From Flaccisagitta enflata (lineage: Eukaryota > Chaetognatha > Sagittoidea > Aphragmophora), in assembly GCA_965153355.1 (NCBI GenBank), contig OZ231126.1, positions 3,038,001-3,102,000 of the forward strand: a stretch of 64,000 nt of DNA, given 5' to 3'. Under the pieces are notes generated by a model, which saw only the letters and a list, made by a program, of their open reading frames with translations, made no database searches and was not told the origin of the DNA. The position numbers and the translations under genes are program-made. Position 1 is the first letter of the stretch. Each line of letters begins with the position of its first letter. Below, piece after piece: positions 8,720 through 23,100 of this stretch.

Positions 8720-11700
8720 CTGCGACAATTCAACATACACTCCATGAATTGTTTGATCCACCATTTCATGTCTTGTCTACAGACGCAATTGAATTACAAA
8801 ACAGTACCAATGGGGCAACATCGCGTCCTGTCCCTACTTACAGTAATATGTTTTTAAGTGCTTCCTCGCACTTCTATAAAAGGTCATGTCCGTCCAGCGA
8901 TGTATGGGAAGGGACTTCAGGGACATCACGTGACGTCCCTGCCGTCGGGCTTGAAAGCATGTCGGTCTTGAAAATGTGTTGCAGAAAAATTTTGAAGGAA
9001 GGGTGAAAAAAAAAGAGAGAGAGAGAGGCTGACAGACACGCAAACAAATATGCAGACAGACAGATAAAAATAACAAAGTAATTTACTAAATCAAATCCTT
9101 TGGGGGGGAATAATAAACGAGTTTGCAAAACAAAATGAGGCCAGGGCTTGATTGATATGTGCTGATCATTAGTATGCCTTGCCCCTACCTGCTATGCAGT
9201 TTTATTTTTAGATTTTATTTCTGCACCATACACTAGATTGTATGAATCAATAAAAAACAGACCTATTTCATCAAGAAATACCCATCTAGATGAGAATCAC
9301 TCTTCTTACTTTTTGTCTACCATTGGCTTAAAAAGCATAGGAATCATAGAAAATCAATTAAAAGGCCGTCGTGCTTAGATTTGCTGTCGTGCTTGGAATT
9401 GGCTTTGAAATCCCTAGGCTCTAAGCTGCCATACATCGCTGTGTCCGTCGGTAAGTCAAGTACTAATCATATTCCGGAATTATGCATGACTTATTGAATA
9501 AATAAATACCGATCTTGTGTCTATACTCTTGAGCTAGATAATAGTTTTAACTTAAGTCGACAAATGTCACGTTTCACAAAAAAGGAAATGGATAAGGCAA
9601 AAACGAACAAACGTATGCAGCTGCTAACACATCCACCTGCGAAGTCCTACTAGGCATCACTTCTTTTGAATAACTCAATAGACCGACCAGGCTTGTGACT
9701 ATGACAAAAAAAATTTTAGAAATAGCACTGATTATATTGGTGTCGAAAGTGTGCGTGCTCGTGTGCATCCGCGCATTTTTGTTAATAGCAGTGCCAGCAA
9801 TTTATGTGCCAACACATGCATACAAACTTGAGGTCAACTAACTGGGGAAATTTCAGTTGGCGCCATAAGTGTTGTAGTGTATGGCGTGGAATCTCAAAGA
9901 GACGTCAGCAGCCAGTTACCAGTCAGCAGAGCTTCCAAGCTCAGCAGAGTTATGTTTTTAGTTCAGTTTTGAGCATGGCCCCAAAGAGGCGTCTGGGAAC
10001 AGGGGGGAATCTGTCCCAAGTCCGTCCGGCCCGTACGTCTGTCTGTACGTCCGTCCCCCCCCACCCCACCCTCAGGGCTTCGTCTCCTTTGGGGCCCAAA
10101 TCCAAACTGTATGGCCCAAATCAAAGCAAAATGGCCCAAATCCAGTCAAAATGGGCCAAATCCCGGGGAAATGGCTCAAATCCAGCTAAAATGGGCCAAA
10201 TCCAGGCAAAATGGCCCAAGACCAGGTAAAATGGGCCAAATCTGGCTAGCTCTCTCATTTTGGCCCCTTAAACTTAGATTCTGGCTCCCAAAACACACAT
10301 CCAAGCCTTAGAGACCCAGATCCTGACCTTTGGGACCCAGATTCTGACCTCCAAGACCTAGGTTCTGGCCTCAAAGACCTAAATCCTAGCCTCAGAGGCC
10401 CAAATCCTGGCCTCAGAGACTGAAATCCTTGCCTCTGAGACTAAGAAATTGGTCTCTGAGACCTAGATTCTGGCCTCAGAGACCCAGATCCTGGCCTGCT
10501 CCTCCCTCAACTTAACCTACAAACTATACAATAAGGGCAAGGGTACCATTATCCATATACTGCCTTTTGTCATTTCTCCATGGTATTCAATGAAAATTTG
10601 AAATACAGGGCATCCTGGACAAAAGGAAGGCAGACAGACGGACGGACGGACGGACGGATGGATGGACGGACAGATTCCCCCTGTGTTCTACAGGACTTCG
10701 TCCCCTTCGGGGCCGCTGCCCTGCTCCCTCTCAACTTTAATCACTTTCTCCTCAAGCAAGGCACGGGTACCGCTAACCACTTATTGCCTTTGGGCTCCTA
10801 TTTTTTCTAATTTTAAATTATATTCTCAATTGACAGGGAAAACACATATTCTCTTTCATTCTTCCCCAAAGTTTGGTTTTCTCTTCCTGTTTTTATTTTT
10901 TTTTTTCTCATTCTTTTCCAGTTTTTGGCATCATTTTTAGTGGCTTGAGTTTGGCAGGGGTATAAGTCTGATAAACAGGGACGTCGGGCGACGTCCCTGA
11001 CGGCCCTCCCCGTGCACCCATGGAGTTGGCGCTAAATCAGTGTTACATGGATGCAACCTCACCTTGCCCCCGGGGCGAAATGTTTCGACGAGACTATCTT
11101 TGACTGGACTGATGAAAATTGAGTTTGAATCTTCGATGACGAGTCTCATGACAAATTGTCCTTCCATGATAGATTCCTCTAACTTGGCTGTGGCGTTGGC
11201 CAGTTGTATGTCTGGGTATCCGAGTTGTCCAATACCTGACAGAGAACGATCATTCTTATTCTGTTATGGTGGCAATATATACCGTATTTTCTCTAAAAAG
11301 CGCCCCCCCTCCAAAAAGCGCCCCCCCCTTTTTTTTTAGAATTACACTTTTTAAAAAAGGTTTGAATAAAAATACTAAGTAAAATGATAGAATAACACAA
11401 CGCAAGAAACCATTTTTAGAGACTTTCAAACAGTTTTATGCATTGAATGTCATTTATGATATCAAAAGGGCTCTCATTAGAAGGTTAAAAAGCAAAATTT
11501 TATTTCAATATCAAAAGCGCCCGGGGCGCTTTTTAGAGAAAATACGGTATTAGTAATGGTACCAGTAGATATTGAACACGCAAATTCATTCGTTCGTTGG
11601 TTCGCACATTCATTTGTTTATTCGTTCGTTCGTACATAATGGGAAACAGTGTCTCGCCTTACCTCCGGTGCCTGGCAGGGGAGCTTCTGTCATGGAAAAG

Positions 11701-14700
11701 AGAACGTAGACGAATTCATCGTCGTCATCGATGAGAATGTTGGAGATACGAACGGGTCTGACTTCCGTCACAACCCCGATAGACTCGATCAAGGCCTCCT
11801 TGAAGGCGTTGATGTTGTCGTCGATGAGACCGACAAGTTTCCCGTCGTTACCTGGACAGTATTTGACTCGGTGTTAATACATTGTTGGTTACATGCATCT
11901 GGTTGGTCACTGTCTTTACGGTTCTAAAGGGTAAATGATTGTTTTTGCTGCAGCAGATGTCGTCTAGATTTGAAGATGCGGGGAAATTCACATGAGGAAA
12001 ACGTAAATATAATGATATTTGGAATATAAATTATTAAAAGGATGCTTTATTGATGATGGGTTTTGGTTGCTGTGGAAACACATTTCCATGTTTTCACGTT
12101 AAGATATCAATATTTTGAGGGATTTTTTGAAGGAACATTGGTTAAAATCAGATTTGCTACAACTTTTCCATAACAGATTCTGTAAGAATATCACTTGTTT
12201 AGCTGTTGCTAGGGAGCGTATCCGTGTGTGACAACCCCTTGTGACGGCTATACAAGCGGCATTCTTGTAGAACAATATGGGAATGTTTTAGCAAATTTAA
12301 CTTTAAGCTATGTTCCCTTAAAAAATTTCTCAGAATATTGATATTATTGCGGGAATCTATGGTAACCTCTTTCTATGGCAACCGACCATTATGGGTAATA
12401 AATTATTTTTTTAAGTTTCAAATATCAGTCCCCTTCCTTTATTTGTTTTTCCATAATGCTTGCCCCCGTTATAAGTCTACTGTATATTTTAAGGTTCGTT
12501 TCATGAGACCAATATTGTATCCGGGGTAAGTGGACTGCGATGAGCTCATTCATGATGACTGAATAACATCAGTCCTGAGTTATCCATGTATGTTAAATCT
12601 GAGGGAAGATGCGATCATCGCTTAAGTGTGCGGCATCATCTATTTGTCGAAGTAGTTACCAGCGATGGAAAATTGGAAGTGTTTTCTGACTGGGAAGGCG
12701 CGAAAACAACTTTGAATATCAAAGTTAAGAATGGAGATTTTCTCCGAATCGAAATCGTGGAAGTTCCACACTTGATCGGGGAAGTTGTTTCGGTAGGTTA
12801 TCATTTGCATGGGGACGTTGTGCTCCAACGTTACGCCTGTCGGTGCATGGATGATGAAGAGAGATTTTGCATGGATGATGTCGATGAAGAGAGATTTTGC
12901 ATGGATGATGAAGGGAGATTTTGCTTTTTAATTTTCGGACAACAAGGCCGGATACACGGCCAATACCAGTCGCGGACGGGTGGGCAGGGGCGGAAATGCG
13001 CGTTTTCCGTACTTTCCGGAACTCAGTCATTACCGACAGACGGACGGACAGACAAAGCCTCTTATAGGTCGCTAGTCCGCGACTAAAGAAACCCCTCATT
13101 GATACACTTACGGCATCAAAAACATTCGTCCGTAGATTTTCGAAGGGGAAAAATGAGTGTTTCAATCCAAATTTGGATCAATAAATTGCCGCTGAACGCA
13201 GCGCATTAGGATTAGGAAGTACCCGACGCGCGCTTTGCAACAGCAGGACCCCTTGACGCACATCACGCTCTAACTGCCGGTTGTGACTGCTCTGGTGGGA
13301 ACTCTGGCGTATAATTTTTAAAATTCGCTAGTTCAGGCCCCACAAATTGCTAAATCAGCGAGAAAATTATCTAGATTATTATCGTTATCTGGATTATTAT
13401 TATCTAGATTTTTTTGGTAATAATCTCATAAAAATATCATTGAATGAACAAACTTTTTATCTCTATTTAAATATGTGAAGAAGATAACCAGCCTTTCACA
13501 ACCACTGGTGTCATTAAATAGCTTCAAGATACAGTAGATGTCGTCTAGACTTGGAAATACAGGGGAATTCATTACATGAGGACAAATAAAGTTAAAAGAG
13601 TGATATTTGGAATATAGATTAATAAAAGGATGCTTTATTGCCCATGGGTGTTATTTGATTGCACGTGGAAACACGTTTAAAACACATTTTCATGTATTCA
13701 CGCTAAAGTATCAATATTTTGAGAATTTTTTTTAGGGAACAACGGTGGGTTACAGGGTGCCCAAGGAGTGGGCTACAGTGCCGGAGGGGCTGAGGGGGGC
13801 CCACCTTGGTGGGGGCCCTCAGGAGGGGCTCAAAGGGGGGGTTTCTCTCGGAGTATGCGTAGTTTGTCTGTCGGAAGAGCAACTGCCGGGTCTGTGCTCA
13901 ATAGGAAGCCAAGCAACGTGGGCTAGTAACTTCGGGCTTTTTTTCTCTTGGCTCATCTGAAAACTTCTGGCGAATTATAGTTTATTGCTTCCGGTTCGCT
14001 TCCCATTATTAGGCTGTGACATTCATAACCTAAATTATTATTGTCCGCTGTCGCAAAAAAACAAAACAAAACAAAAAAAACAAAACAAAACAAAACAAAA
14101 AAAAACAAAAAAGAAAACAAAAGAAAAATATACACTGAATGACTGTACAGCAAAGATTACTTCTCATGCGACATGCCGTATCCTGTATCACTGCGCGAAA
14201 GCTTTTTTGCTCTCTGTAACATTTATTTGTATTGTTATTGAAATGTTGATTAACATTGCTCATGTTGTTACTGTGTATTGCAACTATCCGAGATCAGTTT
14301 TGGTCTGCTGCTTACATGTTGCCTTTACCTTTCCATTTGCAGAAAAAAAAAAGAAAACATTGTTTAAAATAAAATTTGCCACAACTTTCCCACAGTATGT
14401 TCTGTAAGAATATTTGTCGTTTGGCTTGCACCGTTGCTAGGGAGCGTTACCATGTGTGACAGCCCTGTGATGCTCCTAGCAACCGCCAGCAACGATATTC
14501 TTTGAGGGTATACTATGGAAAAGTTATATTAAATTTTATTTAAAACAATGTTCCCTCTAAAAATTTCTCAAAAAATCGATACTTTAGCGTAAAATACATG
14601 GAAATGTGTTTCCATAACCAACACATGGGCAATAAAGCATCCTTTTATTAGTTTATATTCCAAATATCGCTCTCTTAACTTTTTTGTCTTCTGTAATGAA

Positions 14701-17700
14701 TTCCTGTGTTCCCAAGTCTAGACGACATCTACTGTAGCTTAAAAAGAGATTACAAAAAATGAACAAAAAATGAGCGAATAATGGAAAGTAATCATCCAAG
14801 GATCGCACATTGCCAGTGGTACCCGATGCCTTGCTGGGAGTGATTTAATGAAAGTTGAGAGTAAGCAGGACAGCGGTTTATGTTATTTAATGGATTTTTT
14901 TCATTTTTTATATATTTTCCAAGTTATTCAATGGGAATTTATGCATTTTCTGTCAATTTTTCATGTTATTTAATGGGGATTTTTCTAGTTGGGCAGTGGC
15001 TCCAAAGGGGTTGATGACCTATGCTTTCACACATATAGAGGAATTTTCTCCTCCTTCTCCTCCTCCTCCTCCCCTCCTCCCCCCAGCCTCCCCCCAGCCT
15101 CCAGGCCAATTTTTCAGCCAGGAGGCCCATTTTTCAGCCTGGAGACCCATATCCCAGCCTCGAGGCCCAAACTCCAGTCTTGAGGCCCAAATCCCACCCT
15201 CAAGGCCCAAATCCCAATCCCAAGGCCCAGATTCCACTCTCTAGGGATTTGGGCCTTGAGGCTGGGATATGGGCCTGGAGGCTGGGGGAGAAAGAGAGGT
15301 GTGGAGAAGGAGGAGGAGGGAGGAAGAAAATTCCCCTTATGTTTAACAGGTCATCGACCTTTGGGGCCACTGCTCATATGTGCTTCCCCCCTCAACTTCA
15401 ACCACAACCTACTTAAGCAGGGCACGGGTACCGCTGACCATCTAACGCTTTTGTGGCAATTTTTGACTTTTTTTCATGTTATTAAATTTGAATTTTTGTA
15501 CTCTTCAGTTTTTGTCAATTTTCTATGTCATTCAATAGGGGTTAAAATTTCTGGCTAAATGAGGTGGGGGAGGGCAGATGTGCGGAAGAACATATATAAT
15601 TTATATATGGAATTTGCCCCTGTCCTACAGGACATGGGCCCTTTGGGGCCGCAGCCAAAGTGAGCAACTATGTTAAAAATGGTAATAAATCATTAATGGT
15701 AACAAATAGGTTCAAGCAGGCCAAGTAGGCCAATAAGGTGCGACGTGCGACGTCGAACAAATGCGTTACCCGACAAACCACCGAGCGACCGACCAACGGA
15801 CACAGACATTTTTAAAAGAGGAGCGTTGTCGCACCTAAAAACATGACAAGTCTAGTCACCAAACAGTTAGTTTTCGACTGAGAAAAAAAAGGGGGAAATA
15901 CAGGGAATACCGCGTCAAATGATACAAAAGAAAACGACATAACTTTGCTTCTAGAGATATAAGTAGATCAATTTTGTAAAAAGATCGAGAGCTCCTAAAG
16001 CGATTTTTTACTGTACATCGTTTCTGTACATAGTTTGAAAAAAACTACAGCTTTTAAAAGTTTCAAAAGAAAAGGAATATTGAAAGGATTTTTGAGGATT
16101 TTTAATGGTTTTGAACATAAAATTAGTGGTTCCCATTAGGATATTGAGCAAAAATTGTAGGATTTTACCAAACTTGATTCAAATTCAATTTAAATTTTAG
16201 ATATGCTCACTTTGTTTTAAAAATTAAACATTTAGACTAATGAAGACAACTCAGAGGATCCATCTTCTTTGAGCAACATATTAGAAGTGGTGAAAAAAAC
16301 CAGTTTTCTTGATTTGAAATGTCTCCACTGTATCTGTTCCATCAATTTCATAAAATTTTTTGAATTATCTTTGATATGAGCCCAATCTCATGTATTTAGC
16401 TCAATTTGTTTAGAAATGATACTGAATGGAAGATGCAGGTACAGCTGCTTTGAATGAGAGAAATTTGACGAAACGATTTTTTTCAAAATGAATGTTTTTA
16501 AAACACATTCTATTAGGGCCAAAACCGTTAGGAGGTTATAATGTATCAGAATAGGATAAAATCGTTTTATAGTGCTTTTTAACACTTTTTTTCAGATTTG
16601 AAATATTTTTTCCAATGCAGAATTACATCGTTTTCTTTTGTCTCTTTTGGCGGGGTATTCCCTGTAGTAAAAATTAGCTAGAAAAGCAGGCACTCTAACT
16701 TCTAAACTAGAATTAGCTAGATTATCTTGCGAAATCGTTAGAATCATCTAGAAGCAACTAGATTGGCTTAGTGATTCTTGGACGCTGTTAGAACACTGGC
16801 TGGTATCTAGGAGCAATAAATGCGAAGCTAAATGGGTAGCTCAGAGGTCATAGAAAGTAAATCAATGCTGAAAAACCTCCAGTTCCTCTAATTCCACTTG
16901 TTATAGATTTCTTTTGAATATATTCAAGACGTGGTTATCATCTCACTTTACCCTTGGTAATAAGAACTAAATTTATTACTTCCACTCATGCAAGCAATTT
17001 CTCTTTTCTTCTGCGCTAAGTAAATGCAGTGTAATGATTTTTAGTATCGATTCCAATTCCATCAACTGTTGCCCAAAGTGTGCCGTTTGAATTATTGGTA
17101 TTGTTAAAACCGCATTATGCAAATTAAGTTCTTAATGCTGACGTTACAGCAACTTCTCACCTTCCCACTAGAGTTCGAGAGATTTTCAAATTCCCATAAT
17201 ATACAAGAATACAAATGTCCTACTACTATACCTTCAATAGCTTGCCATTCCCCCGCGAGGATGTACCATTCGTAAACTTCATTTGACATGGGCGGGCCTT
17301 CGGGATCGGGAAATCTTTTGCCTGTGAGTTCAGAAGATGGAATGAAAGTGAAATGAATCGGCAGGTTCACTTGGAAACGTTTTTTACAACTAAGTGTGGA
17401 TAGAATGGCCGGAGAGCGTCTTTAAAAGCTCAGGGTAACTGTCGACCCCCTCACGACAGTTCCACTTAATCCATATTGCTCATAACCATGTCCACAATCC
17501 ACATTCCAGAGTCAATTTACCAATCCAAACGTGGACTTCGGTATCTCTGAGGTATCGGCGTCCTACGTACTGAAATTCAGAGTCTTCCGGGTGAAATATC
17601 TCCATCGGATTCTTCATGACTGCCAATTCAAAATGTCTGACTCGTCATGCATTCTCTCCTTTCTTCGTCGTTTCTCTGTTTCTCCTTGTTTTCGTCCGTC

Positions 17701-17770
17701 CATCCGTCCGCCTGCCTGTCTCAGTCCGTCCGTCTGCCTTTCTATCTCTCTGTCAGTATATTTGCCACTC

Positions 17771-17856
<86 letters not shown>

Positions 17857-20076
17857 CTCTCTCCTTCCTCTCATGAGACAGTTGGGGCCTGGCCCGAGCA
17901 ACAACTCACTTGGAACAGAGTCATCACCGGCAAAGGGTGGACAATACATCCAATTGAGTCCCGCAGAAGGCAGATCCAGACAGTTGCCTGTTGGGAAGAG
18001 AGAGTGGAGAAGAGAGAGAAGAAGAAGAAGAAGAAGAAGAAGAAGAAGAAGAGAGAGAGAGAGAGAGAGAGAGAAAGAAAAAGACAGACAGACAGACAGA
18101 TAAAAATATGGCCAGACAAAGTGACCAGAAGACCGACTTAGAGACATGTAGCTACATGAGGAGAACGACAGAAAGGTTTAGAAAATTGCAAGGACCCAGA
18201 CACAAATTTGAATCTCATCATGAATGGGTGGGAACTGCGCAATGGGCGTGGGCGGAAATGCGCATGGGCGGAAATGCGCATTTTCGCTCTTTTCAACACC
18301 GTCACCAGTTACAGACGAAAGTGAAATACAAGAAGTTAACCCCCCAAAAACTGTAGCACCCCCCCCCCTAAACCGCGACATGAAGAAAAACATATAAGGT
18401 AGGGAATGGAAGCTTATATCCATACAATTAGCCTCATCAGAGCATTTTTGGAATTTCATTCCCAGTGAAGAATTATAGCAAGAAAACCAGTGAAAAATTG
18501 CATTTTTAGCATTATTCAAAAAATATTAAATTTGGATAGTTTTTTAGCTGTAGCTTTTTACGGGGATTGAAATTCCAAAATGTTTTTCTGCGACAAAAAA
18601 AAAAGCAAAACAAAATACAAAACTAATACGATCCGCTTCCTTTTCTTACAAGCATGTATAACAACCTAGATTTTTTTCACCTTTAATTTGATCGATGGTG
18701 TAAGCCAAGCCGGTCCTAAAGTCGTGAATTTCCCTGATTGCGACCCCTTCAAAGTCCTCAATGTCGTCCATGTCGTCAAACACCATCGTCGGAATATGAT
18801 CGTATCGTGCCAACAGACGAGGCTGATCGTACCAAAAACGAGTCGTACGCTGCCACAAAAATCAGGTAACGTGGGTTAAGTTATTGATAACACGCGCCGT
18901 GCTTGCGGACACGGGCAGTAAACACGAACTAAAAAGTAAATTGTGACCGACAGTCCGACTAAAAAGTGGCTGATAGAAAGTCAAAACCAATCATAAATGA
19001 AAGAAACTAAAGGAAACAAGTACCCCGGGGGTACAACGATGCGTCCACATGCGGCTTAGCTTGTTAAGAATGATGCAATATTGCATCAACCTTGTGGAAT
19101 GATGCAATAATCTGAGATGTTTCCAAGATTCTATGCATTTTCATCATTCTCCAACTCGATCACCACGGACCGACCAACCAGCGGACGGGCGTGCGGACGG
19201 ACAAAGCCTCTTATAGAGATGCGTGGACGCATCTAAAAATAAGAAAAACAAGGCCAATAAGGTGCACCGTGTGGATCGTCAAACGAATGTGTTACCGTCC
19301 GACCAACCGACAAACAGACCAACGAACACAGCCAGTGATAGAGGTACGTTGGCGCGCCCAAAAAAAGGAAGAGTCAAATAAAGAATGAGTGAATGAGATC
19401 AGGTATAGAAAGAAGTATCTAGATAGAAAAAAAAGAAAAAAAAAAGAATGCGAAAAGAGAGGAACAAGTTACGCGAGGTCACAATATCGTTGCGGACTGG
19501 TGGGCAGGGCATACAACCCCAGCCTATTAACCTCTCACTCAAGCGCGCGCACACACACACACGCACACACACACACAAAAAAAAAAATATCACTGCAGCA
19601 ACATGAAGGTGCGTTTTTCGCGTTCTCAAGTGGAACGTAACGGACTAACGGACGGATCAAGTCTCTATAAATAGAGTTGTATCAGTAGGACCCGAATTGT
19701 GTGTGTGTGTGCAATACATTACAGGAAGAAAAAATTACTTAAGAGGCTGATATTTGGAATATAGACTAATGAAACGATGCTTTGTTGCCCATGAGTGTTG
19801 GTTGCTATGGAAACACATTTTCATGTATTCACGCTAAAGTATCAATATTTTGAGAACATTGTTTAAAACAAAATTTGCTACAACTTTCCAACAATATATT
19901 TTGAAGTGGCAGAGTAGCTTAACAACAGCCGTGGCCCCTTGCTCATCAACAGCCCTGGCCCCTTGCTCATCAACAGCCGTGGCCCCTTACCCATCAACAC
20001 TCCGTGGCCCCTAGCACGTGGCCCCTTCCGTAATGGGGCCCGTGGCGAATGCCCCCCTACCGAGAGCAAGCATACC

Positions 20077-20138
<62 letters not shown>

Positions 20139-23100
20139 TATGTGTGTGTGTTTGTATGTGTGTGTGTTTGTATGTGTGTTTGTATGTGTGTTTGTATGTG
20201 TTTGTGTGTGTGTGTTTGTAAGTGTGTGTGTTTGTGTGTTTGTATGTGTGTGTGTTTGTTTGTGTGTGTGCGCGAGTGCGCGAAAGACATATATCATCGA
20301 CCTTTATTTGATTTTGCGCTTTGACGTCTTCGATGGTTATTGCAAACTGAGGAGCCAGCTGCGGAAGTTCTCGGGTGTTTTTTCTGCCTGGACAAAAAAC
20401 GCCAGGCGGTGTCTGGAACACACTGCCATGTGAGAAGAACGAGAAAACCGTGCAGATAATTACAGGGTGTGCAAAACAAAAATCGGAATGTCGAGAGAAT
20501 AAGCGCACTTCCACTTGAAATTCTAGTTGATCTAGTGACATAAGATTTCACTTTCGCAGTCCAGTATTTTCTCAGTTCAAATCTTTACTGGTCCAAATGC
20601 AAGAATGCTTTTATTCCTGTTCACTTTTACCATATTTTCTATTTTTTCACACCCTGTTATTCACTTTGTCAACGCATAAGCTCATGGCTCCACACCCAGT
20701 ACATTTTTCTAGATGAAAAACCATGTCTCGTTTTTAAAACAACATTATTCTTAATCAGGTGAAATCGAGAATGAAAAGAAACATATGCAAATTATAGAGA
20801 GGTTATGTTCAATATGGATAGAGATGGAGGAATAGACTGATTTATCAGTAAATACCATACCTTGGATCACCTGATAATCCGGGCTCCCATTTGACATACT
20901 CATAGACGTGAGAAAAGTACTCCACTCCACCTGGTAGCAGATATTCCCATCAAACGAGGTAATAGTTGATTGAAAAAAGGAGGGTACATTGGAGCGGCAT
21001 TCTAGAATTGGATGATCTTTTAAAACTTTCCGTCGCCGAGAATCAGATTAAATTCATGGAACTATGCCGGGTGGTTCAAAAAAAGTTTTTTTTAAACTTG
21101 GTCGCAATATGGCTCCAATCACCAAAATTTGTGACTGGCTCATTATGGAAGAAGGAACGGACAGACAAAAATCAGCAAACAAAAACAAGGCCGGACACTC
21201 GGCACCCAAATCGTGGATGGCTGGGCAGGGGCAGTAATGCAGAAACCGCTCGCTATTCAAAAATGTGACGTGACGTGATGTGACCTATGACCTACCAACC
21301 GACACAGCAAGTTCTGGAGTAGTGTTAAAAAACACGAAATTTTAAGACATTTTAAGAACATAATATCTGTACCTGTGTAATTGACCTTTTCGCCATACCA
21401 CTTGGCGGCAATAGGTATTTGTGACTTTCCTGTGGGAGATGTCCATCGATCCTTGTTGTCAAAATACCACAGAATAGTGACCATATTTATGCCCATGTCT
21501 GGAATAGGGCCGGAAAACTTCCAAAGATGACAAGGAATGCCGCGAGCCTCGTCCTCGCCTACGTATGTCTCGTTCAAGCTCCCTCCAAATCTGTTAAAGC
21601 AATTGGATGTACCGCCTCGAGCGTACCCGCTTTTTAAGGCGAAATCGCCTCTTAGGAATAACACCTAAAATCCACTTCAATACCAATAAAGGCAGCTAAT
21701 CGCCGTAGGAAAAAAGTCGTAAATGCTGAGAGAGAGAGAGAGAGAGAGAGAATGAATGAGAGAGAGAGATAAAGAGAGGGACAGATGGATGGACAGACAG
21801 ACAGATAGATGGATGGACAGACAGACGGAAGGACAGACAGACAGATGGACAGACGGACAGAGAATGACACAGAGAGAGAACGCTTGTTTTTCCACTTGAA
21901 AGAACGCTTGTTTTTCCACTTGAAAGTACGCTTATTTTTCCACTTTTTCACCATGAATAGACTGATGGACCAACAGACCAACAGATGGTCTGATGGATAG
22001 AAGAGTGAGAGACTTTGCTGCTAGCATGTACAATCATCATCTGGGACAATTTGAAGTTCAAATAGACTTCAATATTGAACTTAATTCCTTATTTTTGGGA
22101 AAAATGCGAAATATACAAAAAAATAGAAAAAAATTCAGAAAATCATAGCTCTGAAACTATAGATCGCACAGAATTCTGTTGGCGTCATCTGAAAGAGGAG
22201 ATTAGCTCTTTCTTAACCATTAATTTCATGCATAGTCTCATTTGGCCCCAGAAATTGATCAACTTTCTCAAACCACTAATGAGAAAAAGAGAAAATCAAT
22301 TTCCGCCGAAGGACTCAAAAAGCCGAAGGTATTCTTCGTCTTTTTTCCAAAAAATTTTCGTTCTGCGGACACGCATCTCTATTTATAGGAGTTTTGTCCG
22401 TCCGTCCGTCGAAGTCAAATACACTCTTTTTTTTTGAGTAAGGACAAAGTTTATAAGGACGTGAGGCTGAAATTCTGCCAAAAATTAAGGACATTTTGAG
22501 GACAAAGCTCAGCCTCAAATTTGAAAAAAAAATTTTTTTGATTCATAATTTGAATTGTTCTTACATAAATTCTTAGAAAAAATAACCTTATCAAACAAGA
22601 AACTATATATTACATAACTATATAAAACCATATTGCTATTAATAGCAGTTACTGTCATATCTAACTTCTACCAATAAAGGCGGCTCTCGCCGTAGGAAAA
22701 AAGTCGTAAGTGCGAGGTTTTGGAATTTTTTTTTATGATATGTTTTGTACGGTTGTTTTTGCCTTTTTTTTCTTCTCTAGGCATCTTTGGTTTGTTCCAC
22801 TCTCTACATGTGTTTCTCTGTTTGAGACAGAGGCATCCAACCCCCATCCACACCCCTACCCAAACCCCCGCACACAAGCATCTAGAATGCTTGTTTTTCC
22901 ACTTTTCCAATTGGATGGACAGACGGACCAACAGACCGATGGATGGACTGACAGACAAAACCTCTCATAGAGTCCAGAGTTGAAATGAGAGAGAAACTGT
23001 GCTGCCAAGGTTCACAATCATCACCTGGGACATTTCAAAGTTCAAATAGACTTCAATTAACTCGATTCCTTGTTTTGGGGAAAAATGCAAAAAATGCGAA

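Noticed and set aside
17531-18147. 170-190-residue open frames around the CT/GA tracts
   Set aside because: They are microsatellite translations overlapping the 78-nt LolA-like exon 9 on the other strand or frame.
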